Source: an uncultured Lachnospiraceae bacterium
GTDB lineage: Bacteria; Bacillota; Clostridia; Lachnospirales; Lachnospiraceae
Length of the DNA: 46,292 nt
NCBI GenBank assembly: GCA_910580195.1
Contig: CAJTWA010000009.1
Span: 52,229-98,520, forward strand
Reading direction: 5' to 3'
The notes under the pieces are model-generated. The model saw only the letters and a program-made list of their open reading frames with translations, made no database searches and was not told the origin of the DNA. Below are positions 33,341 to 42,407 of the stretch, one piece after another. How positions within the stretch are numbered: position 1 is the stretch's first letter; every line of letters starts with the position of its first letter. Both the position numbers and the translations under genes were made by a program.

Positions 33341-33595
33341 AACATTCCTCCTTAGAATCAATATATCATGCCTTAAAATTATAATACGGAAAATTTCTGG
33401 AAATAGCAATACCCAAACCCAAAGAATCCGCCCAACCCCCGCCTACAGCCCCAAAAGAGATTTCCCAAGCCCCCAAACAAGGAGAAAAAATATTTGTATT
33501 CTCCAGAAAAATTCGTTATACTGGAACAAGCAGTGAAGCAGCATAAAAAATGCGCTGCAATACCAAACAATTGATACATTAAGGGAGAAAACAAT

Positions 33596-34270
33596 ATGAT
33601 AGGGAACAGAGGAAAACGCCTGTCCCAGTACCTTGGCGACTACGTGGTATTCGATTTGGAAACCACCGGCATCCGCCAAGGATTGGACAGGATTGTGGAA
33701 ATATCCGCCATCCGCGTACGCAGCCACCAGCCAGCAGGGCATTACACCACGCTGGCAGACCCGGAAATGCATATCCCCAAAGCCGCTACCGCAGTCAACG
33801 GAATCACCGATGAAATGGTAAAAGGCGCCCCTAAGATGGCAGACGCCGTCCAAGGCTTTTTAAATTTTATCGGGGACGACATTCTGGTAGGCCATAACAT
33901 ACATACCTTTGACTTGAATTTCATCTGCCAAGCAGCCATGGAAACCCTTGGCGCGGAAATAAAAAATGATTACATCGACACATTGTACCTGTCAAGGAAG
34001 CTCCTCCCCCAGCTTTCCCACCACAGGCTGTCCGATGTATCAGAACACTTCGGCATCAGCACCGCCGGGGCGCACCGCGCGCTGGCCGACTGCACCATGA
34101 ACCAGAAATGTTATGAGGAATTAGGGAAAATGCTGGAAGAAACAAGGAAGGTACAGCCCGAGGTCCTCTGCCCCAAATGCGGCGCAGAAATGGTGAAACG
34201 GAAAGGAAAATACGGGGAATTCTACGGCTGCAGCAATTACCCAACCTGCCGCGGGACCCGGAAACTATAA
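33596..34270 (+). CDS. DEDDh (DnaQ/PolC-like) exonuclease fused to a topoisomerase-type zinc ribbon
   Basis: A 224-residue protein. The N-terminal exonuclease has all catalytic residues: Asp20 and Glu22 in VVFDLETTG, Asp106 in GHNIHTFDLNF, and His160 and Asp165 in AHRALADC. It is a 3'-5' exonuclease domain like the proofreading part of PolC. Residues 192-218 form a zinc ribbon (CPKCGAEM, then YGCSNYPTC) of the kind found at the C-terminus of topoisomerase I. AAGGGAG precedes ATG 33596. It begins a short run leading to topB, so it probably works on single-stranded or structured DNA ends, which is inference. Confidence 0.85.
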   Translation: MIGNRGKRLSQYLGDYVVFDLETTGIRQGLDRIVEISAIRVRSHQPAGHYTTLADPEMHIPKAATAVNGITDEMVKGAPKMADAVQGFLNFIGDDILVGHNIHTFDLNFICQAAMETLGAEIKNDYIDTLYLSRKLLPQLSHHRLSDVSEHFGISTAGAHRALADCTMNQKCYEELGKMLEETRKVQPEVLCPKCGAEMVKRKGKYGEFYGCSNYPTCRGTRKL

Positions 34271-34283
34271 AGGGAGGAAGGAA

Positions 34284-34511
34284 ATGTTTGGAAAAAAGAA
34301 AAAGCCACACGCAAAGCAGCAGCCCTATAATCCCCAAAAACAGACGCCAGCCATCCGCGCCAGCATCTGCACAGGGGAGCAGGTAGCAGGGTTTTTGGAT
34401 ACCGGAACCGGGAAATTTGAGGAGGCAATGTGCATCCGGGGCGAGAAGGACTTGGAGGAATTCTGCGCCCAGTATGCGGTAAAGCGGGAAGATATCAAGA
34501 AAATCTGGTAG
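34284..34511 (+). CDS. Small conserved-looking protein, 75 residues
   Basis: It starts 13 bp after the exonuclease gene with GGAGGAAGG before the ATG, so it is co-transcribed. The N-terminus is basic (FGKKKKPHAKQQPYNP), followed by AIRASICTGEQVAGFLDTGT and GKFEEAMCIRGEKDLEEFCA. Two or three strands and a C-terminal helix seem likely. I do not recognise a function. The stretch between it and topB (34512-34769) contains nothing I can identify. Confidence 0.7.
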   Translation: MFGKKKKPHAKQQPYNPQKQTPAIRASICTGEQVAGFLDTGTGKFEEAMCIRGEKDLEEFCAQYAVKREDIKKIW

Positions 34512-34769
34512 GCTGCAATACCTAATTTTTGTTCCGGATGGAGTGGCAGTGTACTGGCTGGATTCTATTTAGGCAAATTCACTTGTCTACCTGCCCGTCT
34601 GCTGTGTTGGATTTTCTATCTGGCGCTATGTGCTGGTGGCACATGTGAAACACGGACCGGAGTGGAACGTAGGCGCCACCGCTATGCCGCCGAAAATCCG
34701 CCTTGCAGATGAACAGATATCCGGGGTACTATCATCCAGCCAGCAAACTAGAAAGGAATGGTAAACACA

Positions 34770-36992
34770 ATGAAATCATTAGTAATCGCAGAAAAACCCA
34801 GCGTAGGCCGCGACATTGCCCGCGTATTGGGCTGCAAGAAAGGCGGCAACGGCTTTCTGGAAGGGAAAGATTATGTGGTGACATGGGCGCTGGGGCATCT
34901 GGTAGAGCTCTCCGACCCAGAAAGCTATGGGGAACAGTGGAAAATATGGAAGATGGAAACCCTCCCCATGCTGCCGGAACACTTGGAAATCCAAGTCATC
35001 AAGAAAACAGCCAAGCAATACCAGACGGTAAAAACCCAAATGTACCGGAAAGACGTCGGGGAACTGATTATCGCCACGGACGCAGGCCGGGAAGGGGAAT
35101 TGGTAGCCCGCTGGATTATCAAGAAAGCAGGGGTAAAAAAGCCCATGAAGCGGCTGTGGATTTCTTCCGTCACAGACCAAGCAATCCGGCAGGGATTTTC
35201 CCATTTAAAAGATGCAAAGGACTACCAGAAGCTGTACGAGGCAGCCGTGGCAAGGGCAGAAGCCGACTGGCTGGTAGGGCTCAACGCCACCCGCGCCCTG
35301 ACGGTAAAGCACAACGCCCAGCTTTCCTGCGGCAGGGTCCAGACCCCGACCCTTGCCATGATTGCCAAGCGGGAAAGCCAAATCAAGGAATTCAAGCCGC
35401 AGGTTTACTATGGCCTGAAGGCAAAAGGGAACGGCGTGATTTGGTGCTGGAAATCCAAGGACAACAGCGCTAGCACATATTCCGGGGAAACCATAAAAAA
35501 GGTACAGGAAAAAGTAACGAACAGCACAGGGACTGTAGAGGAAATCAAGACAAAAGACCAGAAATCCTATGCGCCCCAGCTTTATGACCTGACTTCCCTG
35601 CAGCAGGACGCCAACCGGATGTTCGGCTTTTCCGCCAAGCAGACCTTGGACTATATGCAGCGCCTTTATGAGAGGCATAAGGTGGTGACATACCCAAGGA
35701 CGGATTCCCGGTACCTGACCCAAGACATTGTGGCAACCCTCCCGGAGCGGGTGAAAGCATGCCGGGTTGGGAGCTATGCCCCTCTGTGCGGCAGGATCTT
35801 AAAATCCCCCATCAAGGGCAGCAAATCCTTTGTGGACGATAAGAAGGTATCCGACCACCATGCCATCATCCCAACGGAACAGGGCATCAGCCTAAGCGAA
35901 CTGGAATATGGGGAGCGCAAAATTTATGAACTGGTAATTTCCCGGTTCCTTGCCGCCCTGCTCCCTCCCTGCGAATACCAGCAGACGGAAGTTACTGTGC
36001 TCTGCCAAGGGGAGCGTTTTTCCGTCAAAGGGAAAATCATCAAGAAACCCGGCTGGCAGGAAATTAAGGGCATCCAAGCAGAAGCCGGGATTTTGCCGGA
36101 AGAAGAGGAGGAACTTTCAGGGGACGCAGCCCCAGGCGGAAAAGACGAGGTGGAAGGGAGCCTTCCGGAATTTACCAAAGGCCAGAAAATATTGTTTACG
36201 GAAACAAAGCGGACAGAAGGGAAAACAAAGCCGCCCCTGCCCTTTACCGAAGCCACCCTCCTTGCCGCCATGGAAAACCCAGTGAAATACATGGAAAATT
36301 CAGATAAAGATTTGAAAAAAACACTTGGGGAAACCGGGGGCTTGGGGACTGTCGCCACCCGTGCGGACATTATTGAAAAACTTTTCAACAGTTTTATGAT
36401 AGAAAAAAAGGACAAATACATCCACCTGACGTCCAAAGGCAGGCAGGTATTAGGCCTTGCGCCAGAGGGCCTCACTTCCCCGGAGCTGACTGCCCGGTGG
36501 GAGCAGCAGCTAGCAGACATTGCCAAAGGGAAAGCCAAGAAAAAAGATTTTGAGGCGGAAATCCGTACCTATACCGTAGACATTGTAAAAGACATTGCAG
36601 CCTCCTCCAAGACGTACCGCCATGACAACCTGACTTCCAAGAAGTGCCCGGACTGCGGGAAACTGCTCTTAGAAGTCAACCATAAAAACGGCCGGATGCT
36701 GGTGTGCCAAGACCGGGAGTGCGGCTACCGGAAAACCCTCTCAAGGGTTACTAACGCCCGCTGCCCCCAGTGCCATAAGAAAATGGAACTGGTAGGGGAA
36801 GGGGACAGCCAGCGTTTCACCTGTGCCTGCGGCTACCGGGAAAAGCTCTCCGCTTTCGAAAAACGCAAGAAAGAAAGCGGAGGCGGCGTTTCTAAAAAAG
36901 ACGTTTCCAAATATATGAATAAAATGAAGCAGGAGGCAAAAGAGCCCATCAACAATGCATTTGCAGATGCCTTTGCAAAGCTGAAGCTTTAA
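34770..36992 (+). CDS. topB: DNA topoisomerase III
   Basis: A 740-residue type IA topoisomerase that relaxes and decatenates DNA. The TOPRIM domain is at the N-terminus (SLVIAEKPSVGRDIARVLG and IIATDAGREGELVARWI). The catalytic tyrosine is Tyr308 in VTYPRTDSRYL, preceded by YDLTSLQQDANRMFGFSAKQ. The C-terminus adds two zinc ribbons (CPDCGK with CQDRECGY, and CPQCHK with CACGY). ATG 34770 is preferred to ATG 34758 because the latter touches AAAGGA directly. The stop overlaps the stop of the converging chemoreceptor gene by four bases. Length suggests a chromosomal TopB; plasmid and ICE versions are similar, so origin is open. Confidence 0.92.
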   Translation: MKSLVIAEKPSVGRDIARVLGCKKGGNGFLEGKDYVVTWALGHLVELSDPESYGEQWKIWKMETLPMLPEHLEIQVIKKTAKQYQTVKTQMYRKDVGELIIATDAGREGELVARWIIKKAGVKKPMKRLWISSVTDQAIRQGFSHLKDAKDYQKLYEAAVARAEADWLVGLNATRALTVKHNAQLSCGRVQTPTLAMIAKRESQIKEFKPQVYYGLKAKGNGVIWCWKSKDNSASTYSGETIKKVQEKVTNSTGTVEEIKTKDQKSYAPQLYDLTSLQQDANRMFGFSAKQTLDYMQRLYERHKVVTYPRTDSRYLTQDIVATLPERVKACRVGSYAPLCGRILKSPIKGSKSFVDDKKVSDHHAIIPTEQGISLSELEYGERKIYELVISRFLAALLPPCEYQQTEVTVLCQGERFSVKGKIIKKPGWQEIKGIQAEAGILPEEEEELSGDAAPGGKDEVEGSLPEFTKGQKILFTETKRTEGKTKPPLPFTEATLLAAMENPVKYMENSDKDLKKTLGETGGLGTVATRADIIEKLFNSFMIEKKDKYIHLTSKGRQVLGLAPEGLTSPELTARWEQQLADIAKGKAKKKDFEAEIRTYTVDIVKDIAASSKTYRHDNLTSKKCPDCGKLLLEVNHKNGRMLVCQDRECGYRKTLSRVTNARCPQCHKKMELVGEGDSQRFTCACGYREKLSAFEKRKKESGGGVSKKDVSKYMNKMKQEAKEPINNAFADAFAKLKL

Positions 36993-39019
36993 CAAAGCTC
37001 AAATTTCTGTACCATCTGGTTCAAAACCTCTGCCTGCGAAGCCAGTTCTTGGGAAGTAGCAGAGGTTTCTTGGGAGGCCGCGGAATTGTCTTGGATTCCG
37101 TGGGCCATCTCTTCAATACCTGCCCGGAGCTGGTTCATATTTTCCGCTTGGACAGCGGCATTTTCAGCCGTTTCTTGTATCAGGCCATTCACATGGCCGA
37201 TTGCGTTTACAGACTCCTTCAAAGATTCCATGGCGCTGGCGGCAATATCGTTCCCTTTCTGGATTTCCCCCATGGAAATGCTGATAAGCTCTTTGGTAGT
37301 GTTTGCAGCTTCGGAGCTTTCCAGCGCCAGTTTCCCGATTTCATCCGCAACCACTGCAAAGCCTTTCCCAGCATCCCCAGCCCGGGCGGCCTCAATGGAG
37401 GCATTTAAAGAGAGCAGGTTCGTCTGGGATGCAATGTCCTCAATGGTCTGGATAATGCCTACTACCTGCTGGGAGGTTTCGTGGATATTGTCCATGGCCT
37501 CCATCATCTGTTTCATTTTTTCTTGGTTCTGCTCAATGATTGCAGCAGCCTGTGACGTTGCTTTGGCAGAAGCCTCCGCCTCCTTGCGGCTGTTTTCCAC
37601 CTGTTCTGCAACGGTGATTGTAGTTGCCGTAAGCTCCTCGATGGATGCAGCCTGTTCCTCTGCCCCCTCCGCCAAGACTTGGGAGGCGCTGGCAAGCTCC
37701 GAAGCCCCCACGGATACATGCTGTGAGCTTTCGTTGATCCCCAGCATCAGCTGGTTCATGGAGCTGGAAATGTTCAGCAGGGCAGTTTTTATTTTCTGGA
37801 ATTCCCCCACGTAATCATTCTTCAGGTCAATGCTCAGTTTCCCTTCTGCAATCTGCGCCAAAACTTCCGCCGTTTCATCAATGTACACAATGTATTCTTT
37901 CAGGCGGCTGACGGTTTTTTGGATGGAGCCGCCCAGTTCCCCGATTTCGTCCTCGCTGGTAATCTGCAAGGACACATCCAAATCCCCAGCCGCAAGCTGC
38001 TGGGCCGTCTGGTTCAGCTCTAAAATAGGCTTTGTCAATTTGGCGGAGCTTTTGCGTATGCTGACTGCAATCAATACGATTCCGGCTGCAAAAATGAACA
38101 CCAGCGCAATGGCCATTCCCGCCAATGTGGCATAATATTCAGAGAACGGCAGGCTGCTGAGCACAAGGTACCCGGTATCCCCGGCTTGCTGCAGGAAACC
38201 GTATTTGGTAGTCCCGCCGGATTTGTATTTCAGGAATTCATCCTTCTTTGACTCTACTGCTTGGATGACATTCTGGGAAATGTCCACTTCCTTGATATTT
38301 TTTTGGATGATGTCGTCCTCAGGGTGGTAGAGGAATACCCCTTCTTCAGACATCAGCATCATATAGCCCTTACGGCCGATTTTGTATCCGCTCATAATCC
38401 CTGTCATGTGGTCCAAGGTGATATCCATGCCCGCTGCCCCAAGGATATCTCCCGTCACATCGTCATAAACCGGCGTTGCAGCGCTTAAAACCATTTTCCC
38501 GTTGGTGGAATCCACATAGGGTTCTGTTAAAATGGTCTGCCCTGTTTCAATGCAGCTATACCAGCTCCGCCCGGTGATGTCCCATCCTTCTTCGTTGGTA
38601 AGGCCGTCGGACTGCAGGAAAGAGCTTGCGTCTAAATCAGAAATCCATACAGCCATGACATTGTCAGAATCTGAAGCTGCAATATTTGCCAGATTATTCA
38701 AAACAGTATCTTTTTGGCTTGCTTGGCTGATGTTGCCCCCGGCTTTTGTTTCCCGCATGGCCTGCTTGATTTCCGGGTTGGCGGCAAGCTGCTCCACGCT
38801 TTTGGTATACTGCTTCAAAAATCCAGTTAACTGGTTTGCAGTTGCATTGGATTCCTGCGTCAGTTCCTTTTTTTTCGCTGAAATGCTAAGCCATGCCACC
38901 ATGCAGATGGCAACGGCCGCAACCAGCAGAAACACGAAGATGACGCTGCCGCCGATTTGCCGCAGGATTTCGTCTGCAATTTTTTTCTTGGAGTTTGTCC
39001 TGTTCTTTTGTTGTCCCAT
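36989..39019 (-). CDS. Methyl-accepting chemotaxis protein, dCache type (paralogue 1)
   Basis: A 676-residue transmembrane chemoreceptor. Membrane segments at about 24-46 and 300-325 flank an extracellular dCache sensor (GWDITGRSWYSCIETGQTIL, EPYVDSTNGKMVLSAATPV, GAAGMDITLDH). A HAMP domain follows, then the signalling hairpin with its conserved tip QTNLLSLNASIEAARAGDAG and KGFAVVADEIGKLA. The sensor layout with YxxxD- and D-type ligand residues is that of amino-acid or related small-molecule dCache domains, but the ligand is not readable. GAGAGG precedes the ATG. It is a near copy of the gene upstream. No che genes are in the window. Confidence 0.9.
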   Translation of the reverse strand: MGQQKNRTNSKKKIADEILRQIGGSVIFVFLLVAAVAICMVAWLSISAKKKELTQESNATANQLTGFLKQYTKSVEQLAANPEIKQAMRETKAGGNISQASQKDTVLNNLANIAASDSDNVMAVWISDLDASSFLQSDGLTNEEGWDITGRSWYSCIETGQTILTEPYVDSTNGKMVLSAATPVYDDVTGDILGAAGMDITLDHMTGIMSGYKIGRKGYMMLMSEEGVFLYHPEDDIIQKNIKEVDISQNVIQAVESKKDEFLKYKSGGTTKYGFLQQAGDTGYLVLSSLPFSEYYATLAGMAIALVFIFAAGIVLIAVSIRKSSAKLTKPILELNQTAQQLAAGDLDVSLQITSEDEIGELGGSIQKTVSRLKEYIVYIDETAEVLAQIAEGKLSIDLKNDYVGEFQKIKTALLNISSSMNQLMLGINESSQHVSVGASELASASQVLAEGAEEQAASIEELTATTITVAEQVENSRKEAEASAKATSQAAAIIEQNQEKMKQMMEAMDNIHETSQQVVGIIQTIEDIASQTNLLSLNASIEAARAGDAGKGFAVVADEIGKLALESSEAANTTKELISISMGEIQKGNDIAASAMESLKESVNAIGHVNGLIQETAENAAVQAENMNQLRAGIEEMAHGIQDNSAASQETSATSQELASQAEVLNQMVQKFELC

Positions 39020-39030
39020 AAAATACCTCT

Positions 39031-39154
39031 CAATCTCATACGTCCGTTTGTCTGGACCAGTTTTTGCCGTTTATTCCTGTAGTACCAATAAATCCTCCCA
39101 ATCTTACGCATCCGTTTGCTCAGATTAGTTTTTGCCTTTTATTCATTTAGTTCG
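39031..39154. repeat. 68-bp direct repeat between the two chemoreceptor genes
   Basis: CAATCTCATACGTCCGTTTG at 39031 and CAATCTTACGCATCCGTTTG at 39099 begin two imperfect copies that continue through AGTTTTTGCC and TTTATTC. The second copy reaches the end of the upstream receptor gene. It is probably a trace of the event that duplicated the receptors. Confidence 0.6.
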
Positions 39155-41169
39155 AATTTCTGCACCATCTGGTTTAGCATCTCAGCTTGGGAGGCCAGTT
39201 CCTCAGAGGTGGCGGAGGTTTCTTGGGATGCCGCGGAATTGTCTTGGATCCCATGGGCAATTTCTTCAATTCCCATCCGGAGCTGGTTCATGTTTTCCGC
39301 CTGCACCGCTGCGTTTTCTGCTGTCACTTTTATCATTTTATTGACATTGCCGATGGCTAGGACAGATTCTTTCAGGGATTCCATGGCGCTGCCGGCAATG
39401 GTGTTCCCTTTGCTGATTTCCTCCATGGAAATCCCAATCAGCTCTTTGGTGGTGTTGGCGGCCTCCGAGCTTTCCAATGCCAGCTTCCCGATTTCATCTG
39501 CAACTACGGCGAAGCCTTTCCCTGCCTCTCCGGCTCTTGCAGCCTCAATGGAGGCATTTAAGGAAAGGAGGTTGGTCTGGGATGCGATATCCTCAATGGT
39601 CTGGATGATGCCCACCACCTGCTGGGAGGTTTCCTGTATCTTATCCATGGCCTCCATCATCTGCTTCATTTTTTCTTGGTTCTCTTCAATGATGGCAGCG
39701 GCCTGTTCTGTCGCTTTGGCAGAAGCCGCTGCTTCTTTCCGGCTGTTGTCCACCTGTTCTGCCACGGTTGCCGTGGTTGCTGTCAGCTGCTCAATGGAGG
39801 CAGCCTGCTGTTCTGCACCTTCCGCCAGGATCTGGGAGGCGGAGGCAAGCTCTGAAGCCCCTACGGATACGTGCTGGGAGCTTTCGTTGATGCCAAGCAT
39901 CACTTGGTTCATAGAGTCGGAAATATTGAGCAGGGCAGTTTTTATTTTCTGGAATTCCCCCACGTAATCGTTTTTCAGGCTGATATTCAGGTTCCCGTCT
40001 GCAACCTGCGCCAGCACTTCTGCTGTTTCGTCAATGTACACAATATACTCTTTCAGCCGGGCCACTGTTTTCTGGATGGATTCCCCCAGTTCCCCGATTT
40101 CATCTTGGCTTGTCACCTTAAGGTTCACGTCCAAATCCCCGGCGGCAAGCTGCTGCGCCGTCTGGTTCAGGTCCATGATTGGCTTTGTCAGGCTGGCGGA
40201 GCTCTTGCGGATGCTGAATGCAATTAAAACAATGCCTGCTGCAAAAATAAGGAGAAGCCCCAGCACCATGGCGATTAATGTGGCATAATATTCAGAAGAC
40301 GGCAGGCTGCTAAGCACGATGTAGCCGGTATCCCCGGCATGCTGCAGGAAACCGTATTTTGTGGTTCCGTCTGATTTATATTTTAAAAATTCATTTTTTC
40401 CGGATTCCACGGCTTCAATGGTATTTTCGGAGATGTTTACATCCCGGATATTTTTCTGGATCATATCGTTCTGGGGATGGTAGAGGAATATGCCGTTTTC
40501 GGACAGCAGCAGCATGTATCCTTTGCGGCCGATTTTATATCCGCTCATGATGTTTGTCATATGGTCCAGGGAAATATCCATGCCTACCGCCCCTAGGACG
40601 TTTCCGTTTTCATCAAGGACCGGCGCTGCAGCGCTTAAAATCATTTTCCCGGTGGAAGAATCTACATACGGCTCTGTTAAAACGGTCTGTTTTGTTTCAA
40701 TGCAGCCATACCATCCGCGGCCGGTGATGTCCCAGCCTTCTTCGCTGGTAAAGCCGTCGGATTGGGTTAACACGCTGGCATCCAAATCGGAAATCCACAC
40801 AGCCAGAAGATTTTCGGTATCCGTATTTGCAATGCTTACGAGGTTTTCCATAACCGTATCCATTTTCTGGGCCTTGCGGATGTCATCCCCTGCCTTTGTT
40901 TCTATCATAACATCCTTGATTTCTGGGTTGGCGGCAAGCTGCCCCACGCTCTTGGTGTACTGCTCCAAAAATCCTGTCAGCTGGTTCGCCGCTGCATTGG
41001 ATTCTTCTGTCAGCTCTGTTTTTTTCGAGGAAAGGCTGAGCCAGCCCACCATGCAGATGGCAACGGCCGCTATCAGCAGGAATACCAGAATTACGCTGCC
41101 GCCAATCTGATGGAGTATTTCGTCAGCAATCCGTTTTCTGGAGTTTGTGGTTTTCTTTTGTCGTTTCAT
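39139..41169 (-). CDS. Methyl-accepting chemotaxis protein, dCache type (paralogue 2)
   Basis: A 676-residue receptor, the same length as its neighbour and very similar along its whole length. Membrane segments flank a dCache domain (GWDITGRGWYGCIETKQTVL, EPYVDSSTGKMILSAAAPV, LGAVGMDISLDH), then HAMP and the signalling tip QTNLLSLNASIEAARAGEAG. The start is set at ATG 41169 because GGGAGG is well placed there, and it then matches the paralogue; ATG 41190 would be too close. Small differences in the sensor (SCIE/GCIE, DITLDH/DISLDH) suggest nearly the same ligand. Its own promoter lies at 41206-41234. It is transcribed first, with the other 119 bp behind. Confidence 0.9.
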   Translation of the reverse strand: MKRQKKTTNSRKRIADEILHQIGGSVILVFLLIAAVAICMVGWLSLSSKKTELTEESNAAANQLTGFLEQYTKSVGQLAANPEIKDVMIETKAGDDIRKAQKMDTVMENLVSIANTDTENLLAVWISDLDASVLTQSDGFTSEEGWDITGRGWYGCIETKQTVLTEPYVDSSTGKMILSAAAPVLDENGNVLGAVGMDISLDHMTNIMSGYKIGRKGYMLLLSENGIFLYHPQNDMIQKNIRDVNISENTIEAVESGKNEFLKYKSDGTTKYGFLQHAGDTGYIVLSSLPSSEYYATLIAMVLGLLLIFAAGIVLIAFSIRKSSASLTKPIMDLNQTAQQLAAGDLDVNLKVTSQDEIGELGESIQKTVARLKEYIVYIDETAEVLAQVADGNLNISLKNDYVGEFQKIKTALLNISDSMNQVMLGINESSQHVSVGASELASASQILAEGAEQQAASIEQLTATTATVAEQVDNSRKEAAASAKATEQAAAIIEENQEKMKQMMEAMDKIQETSQQVVGIIQTIEDIASQTNLLSLNASIEAARAGEAGKGFAVVADEIGKLALESSEAANTTKELIGISMEEISKGNTIAGSAMESLKESVLAIGNVNKMIKVTAENAAVQAENMNQLRMGIEEIAHGIQDNSAASQETSATSEELASQAEMLNQMVQKFELNE

Positions 41170-41205
41170 AAATAACCTCCCAAATTTCATTCCAATTCTG
41201 CTTTT

Positions 41206-41234
41206 ATTATAGACCTATTTTGTGGTTAGCACAA
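41206..41234 (-). promoter_or_regulatory. Promoter of the chemoreceptor pair
   Basis: On the minus strand TTGTGC (41234-41229), 17 bp, TATAAT (41211-41206), about 37 bp before ATG 41169. Confidence 0.65.
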
Positions 41235-41284
41235 TGAAAAATTCAAATCTTCTGACAAATAGGGCATGGCGGGAAAAAGTTGGG

Positions 41285-41386
41285 AAAATAGTATTGGATG
41301 CAGAACCGGAAGAGGCAGGGTACCCTATGGAGCAGAAAATAATATTGGAAACAGAAGCGGAAAGGGCAGGGTATCCTATGGGCACG
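41285..41386 (+). repeat. 51-bp tandem repeat (two units)
   Basis: AAAATAGTATTGGATGCAGA at 41285 and AAAATAATATTGGAAACAGA at 41336 begin two units ending in GGCAGGGTAYCCTATGG. The gap from 41170 to 41516 holds this repeat, the chemoreceptor promoter and the spoIIID promoter. Confidence 0.75.
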
Positions 41387-41456
41387 GGTTGGCAATTTAT
41401 GGATAGGGCGTTTCTGGCATGCTTTTCTTTTAACGCATATCAAAATGCATACTGGT

Positions 41457-41486
41457 GTCATAACTGCAGCCGGTTCTTCATACATT
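41457..41486 (+). promoter_or_regulatory. Sigma-E-like promoter of spoIIID
   Basis: GTCATAAC (41457-41464), 14 bp, CATACATT (41479-41486). This fits the mother-cell sigma-E pattern (ATA-type -35, about 14 bp, CATACANT). B. subtilis spoIIID is transcribed by sigma-E, which makes the match meaningful. Confidence 0.65.
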
Positions 41487-41516
41487 ATAAAAAAAGCAGT
41501 GTATGAGGGTTTTTCG

Positions 41517-41777
41517 TTGAAAGGATACATAGAAGAACGGGCAATTAATATCGCTAATTATATAATTGAGGAGAATGCAACCGTGCGGCAGACGGCGAAA
41601 AAATTTGGGATTAGCAAGAGCACGGTACATAAAGACGTAACGGAACGCCTTGCCCAAATTAATCCGGCTCTTGCATCACAGGCAAGGAAAGTGCTGGACG
41701 TGAACAAATCAGAGCGGCATATCCGGGGCGGCTTGGCGACACGGGAAAAATACCTGCATCAGAAAGGTATTGTTTAA
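41517..41777 (+). CDS. spoIIID: Sporulation transcription factor SpoIIID
   Basis: An 86-residue DNA-binding protein with strong similarity to Bacillus SpoIIID: YIEERAINIANYIIEENATV at the start, the helix-turn-helix VRQTAKKFGISKSTVHKDVT, then ERLAQINPALASQARKVL and RHIRGGLATREKY with the basic C-terminal region. It acts in the mother cell during sporulation, switching genes between the sigma-E and sigma-K stages. The start is TTG 41517: GAGGG (41505-41509) is seven bases upstream and the length fits. The in-frame extension upstream runs through the promoter. It shows that the organism, or a recent ancestor, can form spores. Confidence 0.93.
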   Translation: MKGYIEERAINIANYIIEENATVRQTAKKFGISKSTVHKDVTERLAQINPALASQARKVLDVNKSERHIRGGLATREKYLHQKGIV

Positions 41778-41989
41778 AAAGGCTGCAGAGGAAAGGATGG
41801 ATAAGTTTTACACCACGAAGAAGCCAATCTGTCCTTTTCTTTTTCTCTGCCGGAGTTTACGGCTTCTATCATAAGTATGGAAAAACAAATGCTGTATCTG
41901 CCCTAAATGGGAAAATAAGGAGATGCCATGACAAGAGAATAAAATAAATCAAGAAAACTGATTAAAATTATCACTATACATTCCCGTCA

Positions 41990-42377
41990 ATCTGTGTTAA
42001 GATAAAACCCGTGAAAAGCGCAGAAGAGGAAGAGTAGCTGTAAAGGAACTCACAGAGAGCCATTGGCGGTGGGAAATGGCAGGGACAATACAGTGAACTG
42101 GCCTTGGAGCTTCCGGCTGAACCGTGCCAACTTATCCGTATAACTGCCGGGCAGAAGCAAACAGTTGAGAATAAGAATTTGCTGATATACGGATTTTGGA
42201 AAGGGACGTCTTTCTTCAAAGGCACAATTAAGCCCGGACGGGTTCTCCCGTTACAGGGATAGGCATGGAAGTGCCGATAAGTGCATGTGGAAACATGAAG
42301 CAGAGTGGTACCGCGCAGGATATAATATCTTTCGTCTCTATTGTCCCCTTGGGGATGGTAGGAATGAGGGATTTTTT
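41990..42377 (+). ncRNA. T-box leader of leuA, with terminator
   Basis: Stem I elements (GAAAAGCGCAGAAGAGGAAG then AGTAG at about 42012-42037, and CAGAGAGCC) lead to the T-box AGAGTGGTACCGCG at 42302-42315. The terminator hairpin spans 42328-42371 with an 11-bp inner stem (CTATTGTCCCC with GGGGATGGTAG) and six Ts (42372-42377). CTG after GTGAA (42098-42100) could be the leucine specifier, with low certainty. Uncharged tRNA would bind and prevent termination. Between 41778 and 41990 there is only a GCAGAG/CTCTGC hairpin (about 41784-41850), perhaps the spoIIID terminator. Confidence 0.9.
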
Positions 42378-42407
42378 GTATTTAGGAAAAATATGGGAGG
42401 ATAGGAC

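Noticed and set aside
34512..34769. Possible structured RNA before topB
   Set aside because: Only a weak TGGCGC/GGCGCC pairing is visible, not enough to claim a feature.
41222..41506. 94-residue open frame before spoIIID
   Set aside because: No ribosome site, codes through the 51-bp repeat and the spoIIID promoter.
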